Part shown: piece by piece, positions 9,149-16,781 of the stretch
How the letters are laid out: each line of letters begins with the position of its first letter
How positions within the stretch are numbered: position 1 is the stretch's first letter
Source of the DNA: Betaproteobacteria bacterium
GTDB lineage: Bacteria > Pseudomonadota > Gammaproteobacteria > Burkholderiales > Burkholderiaceae_F
DNA length: 64,000 nt
Direction: 5' to 3'
Assembly: GCA_016861185.1 (NCBI GenBank)
Contig: BOKW01000003.1
Location: forward strand, 434,001-498,000
The notes under the pieces: generated by a model
The model's input: only the letters and a program-made list of their open reading frames with translations
What the model was told of the DNA's origin: nothing
The model's database searches: none
Translations under genes and position numbers: made by a program

Positions 9149-9943
9149 ATGAGCCATCCGATCCTGAAGGTCAGCGGCGTCAACAAGCGCTTCGGCGGTC
9201 TGCAGGCGCTTTCGGACGTGGGGCTCACGATCGAGCGGGGGCAGATCTACGGGCTGATCGGCCCGAACGGCGCCGGCAAGACGACCTTTTTCAACGTGAT
9301 CACGGGTCTGTACCAGCCCGACTCGGGCACCTTCGAACTCGACGGCAAGCCGTATTCGCCGACCGAGCCGCACAAGGTCGCCGAGGCCGGCATCGCGCGC
9401 ACGTTCCAGAACATCCGCCTGTTTCCCGAAATGACCGCGCTGGAGAACGTGATGGTCGGCCGCCACGTGCGAACGAAGGCGACCGCGCTCGGCGCGGTGC
9501 TGCGGACGAAGCGCACGCGCGAGGAGGAGGCGGCGATCCGGCGGCGTTCGCTCGAGCTGCTCGAGTACGTCGGCATCGCCAAGTACGCCGACTACCAGGC
9601 GCGCACGCTCGCCTACGGCGACCAGCGCCGGCTCGAGATCGCACGCGCGCTGGCGACCGACCCCAAGCTGCTCGCGCTCGACGAGCCTGCCGCGGGCATG
9701 AACGCGACCGAGAAGATGGCGCTGCGTGGGCTGCTCGAGAACATCTGCAAGGACGGCGTGACGATCCTGCTGATCGAACACGACGTGAAACTCGTGATGG
9801 GGCTGTGCGACCGCGTCACCGTGCTCGATTACGGCAAGATGATCGCCGAAGGCACCCCGGCCGACGTGCAGCGCAATCCGGCGGTGATCGAGGCCTATCT
9901 CGGCGGCGCGCACAAGAGCGTGGCGACGAAGGAGGTCGCATGA
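9149..9943 (+). CDS. livG: Branched-chain amino-acid ABC transporter ATP-binding protein LivG
   Basis: A 264-residue ATPase. Walker A is GPNGAGKT (38-45), the ABC signature is YGDQRRLEIARAL, and Walker B is LLALDEP followed by the LivG-type AAGMNATE; the ATPase switch region is IEHDVKLVM. The last 58 bp, including the stop, are repeated exactly at 10041-10098. The stop codon here overlaps an ATG (9940), the position where livF would be expected to begin, suggesting that a direct livG-livF overlap was split by the duplication. Confidence 0.95.
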   Translation: MSHPILKVSGVNKRFGGLQALSDVGLTIERGQIYGLIGPNGAGKTTFFNVITGLYQPDSGTFELDGKPYSPTEPHKVAEAGIARTFQNIRLFPEMTALENVMVGRHVRTKATALGAVLRTKRTREEEAAIRRRSLELLEYVGIAKYADYQARTLAYGDQRRLEIARALATDPKLLALDEPAAGMNATEKMALRGLLENICKDGVTILLIEHDVKLVMGLCDRVTVLDYGKMIAEGTPADVQRNPAVIEAYLGGAHKSVATKEVA

Positions 9944-10098
9944 AGGTCCTCGCGCTGTTCAACAGCGGCCTCGATTCCCTCACCCCCGCCCCTCTCCCGC
10001 GGGCGGGCGAGGGGAGTTTCGAGCGCTTCGCGATGAATCGGATCGAGGCCTATCTCGGCGGCGCGCACAAGAGCGTGGCGACGAAGGAGGTCGCATGA
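9886..10098 (+). repeat. 58-bp direct duplication of the livG 3' end flanking a REP-like insert
   Basis: Bases 9886-9943 and 10041-10098 are identical over 58 bp. Between them lie 97 bp containing CCCTCACCCCCGCCCCTCTC and the near-complement GCGGGCGGGCGAGGGGAG, a C/G-rich inverted repeat resembling widespread REP elements. The second copy supplies the AAGGAGG ribosome-binding site and the overlapping start of livF. Confidence 0.93.
9940..10098 (+). pseudogene. Insert-derived 52-codon ORF between livG and livF
   Basis: Reading from the ATG that overlaps the livG stop gives MKVLALFNSGLDSLTPAPLP, then a second copy of the LivG C-terminus (EAYLGGAHKSVATKEVA) and a stop that overlaps the livF start. 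It keeps an AAGGAGG site upstream, so it may be translated and may couple livG to livF. It looks like a by-product of the duplication rather than a selected gene. Confidence 0.5.
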
Positions 10099-10817
10099 GC
10101 AACGTCGTCCTGAAGGTCTCCGGGCTGAAGGTCGCCTACGGCGGAATCCAGGCGGTCAAGGGCGTCGATCTGGAGATCCGCGAAGGCGAGCTCGTCACGC
10201 TGATCGGCGCCAACGGCGCCGGCAAGACGACGACGCTGAAGGCGATCACCGGCACGCAGGCATGGAGCGGCGCAATCGAGTACATGGGCCGCTCGACGCA
10301 CGGCATGGCGTCGTACCAGCTCCTGCAGGCGGGGCTGGCGATGGTGCCCGAGGGCCGCGGGGTGTTCGCGCGGATGACCGTCACCGAGAACATGCTGATG
10401 GGCGCGTTCTCGCGCAACGACGACGCCGGCATCCGGTCCGACATGGAGCGGATGTTCGAGACCTTCCCGCGCCTGAAGGAACGCGCGAAGCAGCTCGCCG
10501 GCACGCTTTCGGGCGGCGAGCAGCAGATGCTCGCGATGGCGCGCGCGCTGATGAGCCGGCCCAAGCTGCTGCTGATGGACGAGCCGTCGATGGGGCTTTC
10601 GCCGATCATGGTGGAGAAGATCTTCGAGGTCGTGCGCACGGTGTCGGCGCAGAAGATCCCGATCCTGCTCGTCGAGCAGAACGCACGGCTCGCGCTCGAG
10701 GCCGCGCACCGCGCTTACGTGATGGATTCCGGTCTGATCACGCTGTCCGGCGACGCGAAGTCGATGCTGCACGATCCGAAGGTGCGCGAGGCCTATCTCG
10801 GCGAGGCGGCGGCCTGA
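10095..10817 (+). CDS. livF: Branched-chain amino-acid ABC transporter ATP-binding protein LivF
   Basis: A 240-residue ATPase with Walker A GANGAGKT (38-45), signature LSGGEQQMLAMARALM and Walker B LLLMDEPSMGLSP, the standard LivF sequence. It pairs with LivG to energise import. AAGGAGG at 10084-10090 lies inside the second copy of the livG tail, and the ATG overlaps that copy's TGA. It is the last gene of the operon. The next gene converges after 17 bp with no clear terminator. Confidence 0.95.
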   Translation: MSNVVLKVSGLKVAYGGIQAVKGVDLEIREGELVTLIGANGAGKTTTLKAITGTQAWSGAIEYMGRSTHGMASYQLLQAGLAMVPEGRGVFARMTVTENMLMGAFSRNDDAGIRSDMERMFETFPRLKERAKQLAGTLSGGEQQMLAMARALMSRPKLLLMDEPSMGLSPIMVEKIFEVVRTVSAQKIPILLVEQNARLALEAAHRAYVMDSGLITLSGDAKSMLHDPKVREAYLGEAAA

Positions 10818-10834
10818 GTCGGCCGCGCTTCGCG

Positions 10835-11467
10835 TCAAGCAGCGTCGCCCGCGATGCCGAGCCTGCGCATCCACGCGGCCATTGCGCGTTCGTCCTCGCC
10901 GCCGCCGTCCATCGCGGCGAGCACGTTCGCGCGGTCCTGCGCGGGCCGGTTCTGGCTCAGCTTGAACTTGCCCTCGAGGCGCTCCACCGCGATCTGCAGG
11001 CCGACGATCGCGCCCTTCATCCGCTCGCGGAAGTCCTCGCTCAGCTCGACGTCCCATTGCGCGCGGTAGGCGGGATCGTGCGCGTCGATCAGCGCCTTCA
11101 GGATGCGCTCCTTGCCGGCGCTGTCCTCGACGCGCGCGAGCCGTCCGTGCGCGTGCACGACGACGTAGTTCCACGTCGGCACGGCTTCGCGCGTCGTGTA
11201 CCAGCGCGGCGAAACGTAGCCGTTCGGCCCGTGAAAGATCGCGACGACCGGATCACCTTCGCGCAGTCGGCCGGCGTGCGGGTTGGCGCGCGCGATGTGG
11301 CCGAGCAGCGTGAGCGTATCGCCGCTTTCGCGCGCGACGAGCGGCAGATGCGTGAACTGCGGCTCGCCTTCGCCCGCCGACGCGAGCGTGGCGAAGGGAT
11401 GCGCATCCATCACGGCGCGCAGCTGCGCGCGGTCGGTGACGCTGAAGTGCTTCGGCAGGTAGATCAT
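10835..11467 (-). CDS. PaiB-like FMN-binding protein (putative transcriptional regulator family)
   Basis: A 210-residue protein starting [10 protein letters not shown], with FATLASAGEGEPQFTHLP and the flavin-binding split-barrel segment FHGPNGYVSPRWY, characteristic of the PaiB/FMN-binding family, then VPTWNYVVVHAHG. The name negative transcriptional regulator comes from Bacillus PaiB; direct DNA binding is not shown by sequence. The start codon overlaps the stop of the upstream GNAT gene (ATGA). PaiA in Bacillus is also an N-acetyltransferase next to paiB, so the pairing here may be functional. Confidence 0.85.
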   Translation of the reverse strand: MIYLPKHFSVTDRAQLRAVMDAHPFATLASAGEGEPQFTHLPLVARESGDTLTLLGHIARANPHAGRLREGDPVVAIFHGPNGYVSPRWYTTREAVPTWNYVVVHAHGRLARVEDSAGKERILKALIDAHDPAYRAQWDVELSEDFRERMKGAIVGLQIAVERLEGKFKLSQNRPAQDRANVLAAMDGGGEDERAMAAWMRRLGIAGDAA

Positions 11468-11913
11468 CGCGCCTCCGGATCGGCGTTTGCCGCGTACACG
11501 TCGGGATTGTGCCGCTCCATCCAGCGCTCGGGGCTGGCGAGCGGCTTGAATCCGCAGCGGGCGTACAGGCCGTGCGCGTCGCGCGTCACGAGCGCCATGC
11601 GGCGCAGCCGCTGCAGGGCCGGGTACGCGTCGATCGCCCGCATCAGCGCCTGCGCCACGCCGCGGCCGCGCCACTCCGGCAGCACGAACACGTCGGCAAC
11701 GTAGCCGAACGTCGCGCGGTCCGTGATCACGCGCGCAAAGCCGACCTGTCGCTCCTGCGCGAACGCGCCGAAGCACAGCGAGTGGTCGAGCGCGCGGTCG
11801 AGCGTGGCCCGGTCGATGCCGCGCGCCCAATACGACTCCTGCGACAGATAGCGATGAACGAGCGCCCGGTCGATGCGCCCGGCGTCCGTCGAGACTTCGA
11901 TCGCCGGCGTCAT
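11464..11913 (-). CDS. GNAT family N-acetyltransferase
   Basis: A 149-residue acetyl-CoA-dependent acetyltransferase. The acetyl-CoA loop is [20 protein letters not shown] (R/QxxGxG/A type), preceded by [19 protein letters not shown] and followed by [20 protein letters not shown]. It is coupled on both sides: its ATG overlaps the aminotransferase stop and its stop overlaps the PaiB-like start. The substrate is not predictable; with paiB next to it, a PaiA-like polyamine acetyltransferase is one possibility. Confidence 0.88.
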   Translation of the reverse strand: MTPAIEVSTDAGRIDRALVHRYLSQESYWARGIDRATLDRALDHSLCFGAFAQERQVGFARVITDRATFGYVADVFVLPEWRGRGVAQALMRAIDAYPALQRLRRMALVTRDAHGLYARCGFKPLASPERWMERHNPDVYAANADPEAR

Positions 11914-13097
11914 GCGAGCGACTCCAGCACGCCGTCGAGCTGCGCGACCATGCGGTCGATCTCCTCGCGCGTTACGTTGAGCGCCGGCATAAAGCGCAGC
12001 AGCGACGGCCGCGGCGCGTTCAGCAGCAGTCCCTCGGGTTCGAGCGCGCGCGCGGCGTCGACGACCTGCGCGGCGATCGGCCGCCCGAGGTCGAGCGCGC
12101 GCAGCAACCCGCTGCCGTGTTCGCCGGCGAGGCCGCGCCGCGCCGACAGTTCGCGCAGGCGCTGCGCAAGGTAGTCGCCCTTCGCCGTCACTTCGGCCAG
12201 AAAGTCGGGCTGCGACACGACGTCGATCACCGCATTGCCGACCGCAGCCATCAGCGGATTGCCGCAGTACGTTCCGCCCTGATCGCCGTGCGCGAAGCAG
12301 CTCGCCCGCCCGCTCGCCAGCAGCGCCGCGAGCGGAACGCCGCCGCCGATGCCCTTGCCGAGCGTCATCACGTCGGGCCGCACGCCGGCGTGTTGGAACG
12401 CGAACATCCTGCCGGTCCGGCCGACGCCGGTCTGCACCTCGTCGAGGATCAGCAGCAGCCCGCGCCGGTCGCACAGTTCGCGCACGGCCTTCAGGAACGT
12501 GGCGCTCGCCGGCACCACGCCCGCTTCGCCCTGCACCGGTTCGAGCATCACCGCGACGGTCTTGTCGGTGATCACCGCTTCGACCGATGCGATGTCCTCG
12601 AAGCGCGCTTTCGGGAAACCCGGCACCTTCGGCTCGAACAGCTTGTCCCAGCCGGCCTTGCCCGACGCCGCCATCGTTGCCAGCGTGCGGCCGTGAAACG
12701 CGCCTTCGAAGGTCACGATCTCGTAGGCGCCGCCGCGCTTGAGTTCGCCCCATTTGCGCGCGAGTTTGATCGCGCCTTCGTTCGCCTCGGCGCCGCTGGA
12801 GGCGAGGAACACGCGCTCGAGACCGGAAAGCCGCGCGAGCTTGCCCGCCAGTTCGACCGCCGGCGCGTTGAAGTACGCCGGGCTCGGATTGATCAGCCGC
12901 TGCGACTGCCGCGCGAGCGCCTGCGCGATCTCCGGCGGGCAATGTCCGAGCGCGTTGACCGCCCAGCCCTGCACGAAGTCGAGATAACGCTTGCCTCGGT
13001 GGTCGACGATCCACGAGCCGCGCCCTTCGACGAACACTAGCGGCGGCCGCGCGGTCACTTCCATCAATGCGTCGACTTCGTACTGATCGAGCTTCAT
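11910..13097 (-). CDS. argD: Acetylornithine/succinyldiaminopimelate-type aminotransferase (ArgD-like)
   Basis: A 395-residue class-III PLP aminotransferase. It shows [16 protein letters not shown] (about 100-115), the [14 protein letters not shown] block, [13 protein letters not shown] with the cofactor Asp near 219, and the PLP lysine K248 in TLGKGIGGG. Length and motifs match ArgD, which acts in arginine (and often lysine) synthesis. I start at [10 protein letters not shown] (ATG 13097, AGGAGA upstream). An in-frame extension to 13208 runs through a terminator hairpin and is unlikely. The leader carries an Arg-rich peptide and a hairpin, supporting arginine control. First gene of a three-gene coupled operon. 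Confidence 0.88.
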   Translation of the reverse strand: MKLDQYEVDALMEVTARPPLVFVEGRGSWIVDHRGKRYLDFVQGWAVNALGHCPPEIAQALARQSQRLINPSPAYFNAPAVELAGKLARLSGLERVFLASSGAEANEGAIKLARKWGELKRGGAYEIVTFEGAFHGRTLATMAASGKAGWDKLFEPKVPGFPKARFEDIASVEAVITDKTVAVMLEPVQGEAGVVPASATFLKAVRELCDRRGLLLILDEVQTGVGRTGRMFAFQHAGVRPDVMTLGKGIGGGVPLAALLASGRASCFAHGDQGGTYCGNPLMAAVGNAVIDVVSQPDFLAEVTAKGDYLAQRLRELSARRGLAGEHGSGLLRALDLGRPIAAQVVDAARALEPEGLLLNAPRPSLLRFMPALNVTREEIDRMVAQLDGVLESLA

Positions 13098-13112
13098 CGC
13101 CTCGTCTCCTGG

Positions 13113-13151
13113 GGTCGGAAAAACAAAAAGGCCGCGGGGTCCGCGGCCTTT
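13113..13151 (-). terminator. Leader terminator (candidate attenuator) upstream of the argD-like gene
   Basis: On the minus strand an 11-bp perfect stem, AAAGGCCGCGG/CCGCGGCCTTT with loop ACC, runs into TTGTTTTT. It lies between the Arg-rich leader peptide stop (13174) and the argD-like start (13097), 22 nt after the leader stop. GGCCGGCCGC just upstream repeats part of the 5' arm and could pair with the hairpin arms to form an alternative structure. Confidence 0.8.
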
Positions 13152-13173
13152 CGTAGTCGTCCGTGCGGCCGGC

Positions 13174-13236
13174 CTACGCGCGCGTGCCCCTGCGGGATTC
13201 CGCATCACGTCGCGCGCGTCGCCGGTTCGTCAGCAT
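13174..13236 (-). CDS. Arg-rich leader peptide (20 aa) of the argD-like operon
   Basis: ATG to TAG encodes [20 protein letters not shown]. Eight of 20 residues are Arg, several from rarely used codons (CGA twice, AGG once). The stop lies 22 nt before a strong intrinsic terminator that precedes an arginine-biosynthetic aminotransferase gene. No Shine-Dalgarno is visible; TACACT ends 6 nt before the ATG, so a leaderless start is possible. The layout is that of a ribosome-stalling attenuator. No homology is claimed and expression is unproven. Confidence 0.6.
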   Translation of the reverse strand: MLTNRRRARRDAESRRGTRA

Positions 13237-13257
13237 GGGCCGAGTGTACTTCAGCGG

Positions 13258-13474
13258 CTCGGATTGCGGATCCCGCTCGGATTGCGGATCGCGGATTGCG
13301 GATTGCGATGGCCCCGTACTTTGGTCGTCCCGAGCGTCAGCGAGGGACCTCGAACTGGGATGCGCGGAGATCTCTCGCGCCCGCTCGGGATGACGGCGGA
13401 AGGAAAGAAACGCATTCCGCGATCCGCAGTCCGCGATCCGATCTCGATCCGCAATGCGCAGTCCGCAATCCGAT
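13258..13474. repeat. Composite of dispersed repeats upstream of the argD leader
   Basis: This non-coding stretch holds three repeats: a CAATCCG-type tract (about 13260-13307), an inverted-repeat element with arms CGTCCCGAGCGTCAGCGAGG and TCGCGCCCGCTCGGGATGACG (about 13321-13397), and a second CAATCCG-type tract in the opposite orientation (about 13413-13474). The last one ends at the stop codon of the upstream reductase gene. No gene is seen in it. Confidence 0.8.
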
Positions 13475-14544
13475 CATTCGACCAGGTCCGCCTGCGAAGT
13501 GAACGCGTCGGCGAAGAACTGGTCCTCGGGCAGCCCGCAGTGCGCGATGAAGTCGCGCTTGGCCGCTTCGACCATCACCGGCGCGCCGCAGGCGTACACC
13601 TGGTGCGCGGAGAGGTCGGGAAAATCCTCCATCACCGCGCGATGCACGAAGCCCGTGCGCCCGGTCCATCCGTCCTCCGGCTTCGCATCCGACAGCACGG
13701 GCACATACGCGAAATTCGGCTGCTCGCGCGCCCACTGCTCGGGCAGCCCGTTCATGTACAGATCCGCGCGCGCGCGGCAGCCCCAGTAGAGCACGACCGG
13801 CCGCGCCGGTTTGTCGGGCTCTTCGCAGTTGATGCGCTTGAAGAGAATGTGCTCGGCGATCGCCTTGATCGGCGCGAAGCCGGTGCCGCTCGCGAGCAGA
13901 ACGATCGGCCGCACGTTGTCCTCGCGCAGGAAGAACGCGCCGAGCGGCCCTTCCATGCGCAGGATGTCGCGCTCCTTCAGGGCAGGAAAGCCGTCCTTCG
14001 CGATGCCGAACAGCGCGTCGGTGAACTTGCCGCCCGGCATGTGGCGGATGTGAAGCTGGATCTGCTCGTCCGCGTGCGGCGGCGTGGCGATCGAATAGCT
14101 GCGGCGCGCACCGTCCCTGAGGATGAATTCGATGAACTGCCCGGCGCGGTATTGCAGACGCTCGTTCGCGGGAAGCTGCAGCGAGACGATCGCCACGTCC
14201 GCCGCCGGCCGCTCGATCTTCGCGATCCGGCAGGGCATCTTGCGGATCGGAATGTCGCCGAAGCCGGTCAGCTCGCGCGCTTCGATCACCAGATCGGTGT
14301 GCGGCCGCGCCGAGCAGAACAGCGCGTGGCCCTTCGCTTCCTCCTCGGGAGAAAGGGCCGAGCGCGCGTGCGGGCCGTGCACGAGGCGGCCTTCGATCAG
14401 CTTGCCCTTGCACGTGCCGCAGGCGCCGTTCTTGCAGCCGTACGGAAGACCGATGCCCGCGCGCAGCGCTGCGGCCAGCACGGTTTCGTCGCCTTCGACG
14501 GTGAATTCACGGCCCGACGGCCGGACGATGACGCGGTGACTCAT
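13474..14544 (-). CDS. Ferredoxin-type NAD(P)H oxidoreductase (CDP-6-deoxy-delta-3,4-glucoseen reductase-like)
   Basis: A 356-residue three-domain electron-transfer protein. The N-terminus is a plant-type 2Fe-2S ferredoxin domain with CKNGACGTCKG and a fourth Cys in ALFCSARP. Then comes an FAD domain (YRAGQFIEF, RRSYSIATPP) and an NAD domain (PIVLLASGTGFAPIKAI and YACGAPVMVEAAKRDF). This architecture equals AscD-type reductases and the reductase subunits of ring oxygenases. In Burkholderiales such proteins are usually annotated as CDP-6-deoxy-delta-3,4-glucoseen reductase, but no sugar cluster is nearby, so the partner is unknown. Its start is 11 bp from a divergent SDR gene. Confidence 0.85.
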   Translation of the reverse strand: MSHRVIVRPSGREFTVEGDETVLAAALRAGIGLPYGCKNGACGTCKGKLIEGRLVHGPHARSALSPEEEAKGHALFCSARPHTDLVIEARELTGFGDIPIRKMPCRIAKIERPAADVAIVSLQLPANERLQYRAGQFIEFILRDGARRSYSIATPPHADEQIQLHIRHMPGGKFTDALFGIAKDGFPALKERDILRMEGPLGAFFLREDNVRPIVLLASGTGFAPIKAIAEHILFKRINCEEPDKPARPVVLYWGCRARADLYMNGLPEQWAREQPNFAYVPVLSDAKPEDGWTGRTGFVHRAVMEDFPDLSAHQVYACGAPVMVEAAKRDFIAHCGLPEDQFFADAFTSQADLVE

Positions 14545-14549
14545 ACAAT
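14544..14549 (+). promoter_or_regulatory. TACAAT -10 element placed for a leaderless mRNA
   Basis: TACAAT ends 6 nt before the ATG of the SDR gene at 14556. At the usual spacing transcription would begin at or next to the A of the start codon. No convincing -35 is seen, and no Shine-Dalgarno fits in the gap. Confidence 0.4.
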
Positions 14550-14555
14550 CGGTGC

Positions 14556-15488
14556 ATGCAAAACGAAACGCCCGCGGGTACGTCGCGCAGTGCGCGCGTC
14601 CGCCGCGGACGCAGATTCGGTCGGCCGCGCCTGCTGATCATCGGCTGCGGCGACATCGGCCTGCGGATTCTCGCACGGCTGCGCGACCGCTATCGCGTCA
14701 TCGCGCTCACTTCGACGCCGGCGCGCGTGCGCGAGCTGCGCTGCGCGGGCGCGCTGCCGATCGCCGGCGATCTCGACGCGCGCGCCACGCTCGTGCGCTG
14801 CGCGCCCTTTGGCGAGCGCGTGATTCATCTGGCGCCGCCGCCCAACCGCGGCCGGCGCGACCCGCGCACGCGCCATCTACTCGCGGTGTTCGCCGGCCGC
14901 AGCGCGCGCCTCGTCTACGTCAGCACGACCGGCGTCTACGGCGACGCGCGCGGCGCCTGGCTCGACGAGACCGCGCGCGCCGCGCCGGCCAACGAACGCG
15001 CGTATCGTCGCGTCGACGCGGAGCACACGTTGCGCCGAGCGGGCGCGAGCGGCGCGCTGCACGTCTCGATCCTGCGCGTGCCCGGCATCTACGACGAGCG
15101 CGAACGCCTGCCGCTCGAGCGCTTGCGCCAGGGCCTGCCCGCGCTCGCTCAGGCGGACGACGTCCACACGAACCACATCCACGCCGACGATCTCGCGCGC
15201 ATCGCGATCACCGCGCTTCATCGCGGCGCGCCGCAACGCGTCTACAACGCGGTCGACGATTCGGACCTGAAGATGGGCGAGTACTTCGATCTGGTCGCCG
15301 AGCGTTTCGACCTGCCGCGGCCGCCGCGGCTGCCGCGCGACGAACTGAAGACCGCGGTTTCGCCGACGATGTACTCGTTCATGAGCGAGTCGCGGCGGCT
15401 GCGCAATGCGCGCATCAAGCGCGAGCTGCGCGTCCGGTTGCGCCATCCGACCGTCGCCGCTGCGCTGGCCGGGGCTGGGCCGCGCTGA
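14556..15488 (+). CDS. SDR-family NAD(P)-dependent epimerase-like protein (YeeZ type)
   Basis: A 310-residue atypical short-chain dehydrogenase. After a basic N-terminal stretch comes the Rossmann motif RLLIIGCGDIGLRIL (GxGxxG), then LVYVSTTGVYGDARGAWLDE, which carries the Ser/Tyr region, and ILRVPGIYDERERLPLERL. NHIHADDLARI and VYNAVDDSDLKMGEYFDLVA are typical of the YeeZ/sugar-epimerase-like group in proteobacteria. The substrate is unknown. The true start could be a few codons inside the basic extension. It converges on a lipoprotein gene 8 bp downstream. Confidence 0.85.
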   Translation: MQNETPAGTSRSARVRRGRRFGRPRLLIIGCGDIGLRILARLRDRYRVIALTSTPARVRELRCAGALPIAGDLDARATLVRCAPFGERVIHLAPPPNRGRRDPRTRHLLAVFAGRSARLVYVSTTGVYGDARGAWLDETARAAPANERAYRRVDAEHTLRRAGASGALHVSILRVPGIYDERERLPLERLRQGLPALAQADDVHTNHIHADDLARIAITALHRGAPQRVYNAVDDSDLKMGEYFDLVAERFDLPRPPRLPRDELKTAVSPTMYSFMSESRRLRNARIKRELRVRLRHPTVAAALAGAGPR

Positions 15489-15496
15489 CGGCGTCC

Positions 15497-15934
15497 TCAA
15501 CGCGTGAAGGGGGCGCCGAGCTGCTCGCACTGCCGGCGCGCGTAGGTGGCGCCGATCGCGCCGAAGTCCTCGGGCCCGTTGTTGACGGCGACGATCTTCT
15601 CGTCGCGGATGAAGAAAGTCATCGGGTAGAAGCCTTCGTGTTTGCCCGCCCAGTCGACGTCGTTGACCCACACGCACACGGCCCAGCCGTACTGCGTCGT
15701 GCGCACCCCCGTCGAGCGCTGGAACAGGATCTTCGGTTCGGTGCGGAACTCAACGATCGCCTTGTTCGCGTCGGTGAGCTTCTCCTTCAGATACGCCTGG
15801 ATCGTCTCCTTCCACTTCACCGGTCGCGGACCGTAGTCGAACATGTCCATCTCGGACTTCGTGACCGGGCCGGTCTGGCAGCCGGCGAGCAGCGCCAGGG
15901 CGATGAGCGGAAAGACGCATTTAGCGAACATCAT
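15497..15934 (-). CDS. Hypothetical lipoprotein
   Basis: A 145-residue protein with a lipoprotein signal (CVFPLIALALLAGC), so probably anchored in the envelope after Lgt processing. The mature part has a charged N-terminus followed by a beta-rich domain containing TTQYGWAVCVWVNDVDWAG and FYPMTFFIRDEKIVAVNNG. I do not recognise a named domain. Two ATGs in tandem (15934, 15931) are possible starts. It follows the ugp-like operon on the same strand after 11 bp and could be cotranscribed with it. Confidence 0.75.
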   Translation of the reverse strand: MMFAKCVFPLIALALLAGCQTGPVTKSEMDMFDYGPRPVKWKETIQAYLKEKLTDANKAIVEFRTEPKILFQRSTGVRTTQYGWAVCVWVNDVDWAGKHEGFYPMTFFIRDEKIVAVNNGPEDFGAIGATYARRQCEQLGAPFTR

Positions 15935-15945
15935 CGACTCCAGAG

Positions 15946-16773
15946 TCAGTCCCGCAGCGTCAGGCGCAGCGGTTGATGATCCGACGCATCCGTGGCCGTA
16001 TCGATCGCGACTTCGGCGACGCGCTGCGCGACATCGGCCGTCACCGCGAAGTAGTCGCGGCAATGTCCGCCCATCGGCCACTGTCTTCGATCGTACAGTC
16101 CCGTGCTCGGCGGGTGCGGTTCGGCGCCGCGCGCCACCCGCCAGGCGTCGAGCAAGGGCGGGGTAAACAACGCTCGATACTCGTGCTCGTCCGGAAGAAA
16201 GTTCAGGTCCCCGCACAGGACGAGCGACCCGGGACGCGGCACCGGGTCATACGGGCTCGCGGCCGCCTTCGGCGGCTCGGCCTCGTTGTCCGCGACCTCG
16301 GCCTGCAGCGCACGCAACCGCTCGATCTGCGCCGCGCGATGAGCGGCCGAGTAGTACTCGAGGTGCGTCGTGACGATGCGCAGCGCTCCGGCGCGGGTTT
16401 CGACCACGACCTCGATCGCCTGCCGCTGCATGTGCTTGATGCCGCCCTCTGCGGGGTGCGGCAACAGGTGGCGGAACACCTGCAGGACGGGCAGACGTGA
16501 CAGAACGAGGTTGCCGAACTGCCGACGCGCGTCCCCGCCGCCCTGCCGGTCGAGCGCGGCGCCGAAGAACGCGACGTACCGCGGGAAAAGCGCCTGCAGC
16601 TCGGCCACCTGATCGGCACCCCCGGCAATCTCCGGATCGTTGCGTGCGACCTCCTGGAAGCACAGCACGTCGGCCTCGCCCATCGTCTGCGCCACGCGCG
16701 CGATGCGCGCGAGGTCGACGCGGCCGTCGCAGCCGAGTCCGCACTGGATGTTCCAGGTCAGGATCGCCGTCAC
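15946..16773 (-). CDS. Endonuclease/exonuclease/phosphatase (EEP) family hydrolase in the ugp-like operon
   Basis: A 275-residue protein with the EEP-fold order of motifs: ILTWNIQCG at the N-terminus, VLCFQEVA (metal-binding Glu), VTTHLEYYS, LVLCGDLNFLP (catalytic Asp/Asn), and ASDHQPLRLTL (His) at the C-terminus. The family includes nucleases and phosphodiesterases acting on sugar or lipid phosphates. I choose GTG 16773, 8 bp after the permease stop. As last gene of a glycerol-3-phosphate importer operon it sits where a glycerophosphodiesterase (UgpQ) is often found, which suggests a role in freeing phosphate compounds; this is inference. No signal peptide. Confidence 0.82.
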   Translation of the reverse strand: MTAILTWNIQCGLGCDGRVDLARIARVAQTMGEADVLCFQEVARNDPEIAGGADQVAELQALFPRYVAFFGAALDRQGGGDARRQFGNLVLSRLPVLQVFRHLLPHPAEGGIKHMQRQAIEVVVETRAGALRIVTTHLEYYSAAHRAAQIERLRALQAEVADNEAEPPKAAASPYDPVPRPGSLVLCGDLNFLPDEHEYRALFTPPLLDAWRVARGAEPHPPSTGLYDRRQWPMGGHCRDYFAVTADVAQRVAEVAIDTATDASDHQPLRLTLRD

Positions 16774-16781
16774 GTCGCCGC

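Noticed and set aside
9975-10020. Insert between livG and livF as an IS element
   Set aside because: It is only 97 bp with no transposase and no terminal inverted repeats of IS type; REP-like is the better description.
13098-13208. N-terminal extension of the argD-like protein (reading from 13208)
   Set aside because: It is in frame, but it runs through the terminator hairpin, is Arg/Pro rich and leaves out the good AGGAGA-ATG at 13097.
13474-14544. Involvement of the ferredoxin-type reductase in deoxysugar synthesis
   Set aside because: No sugar-nucleotide dehydratase or aminotransferase of that pathway is nearby; the common name is only similarity-based.
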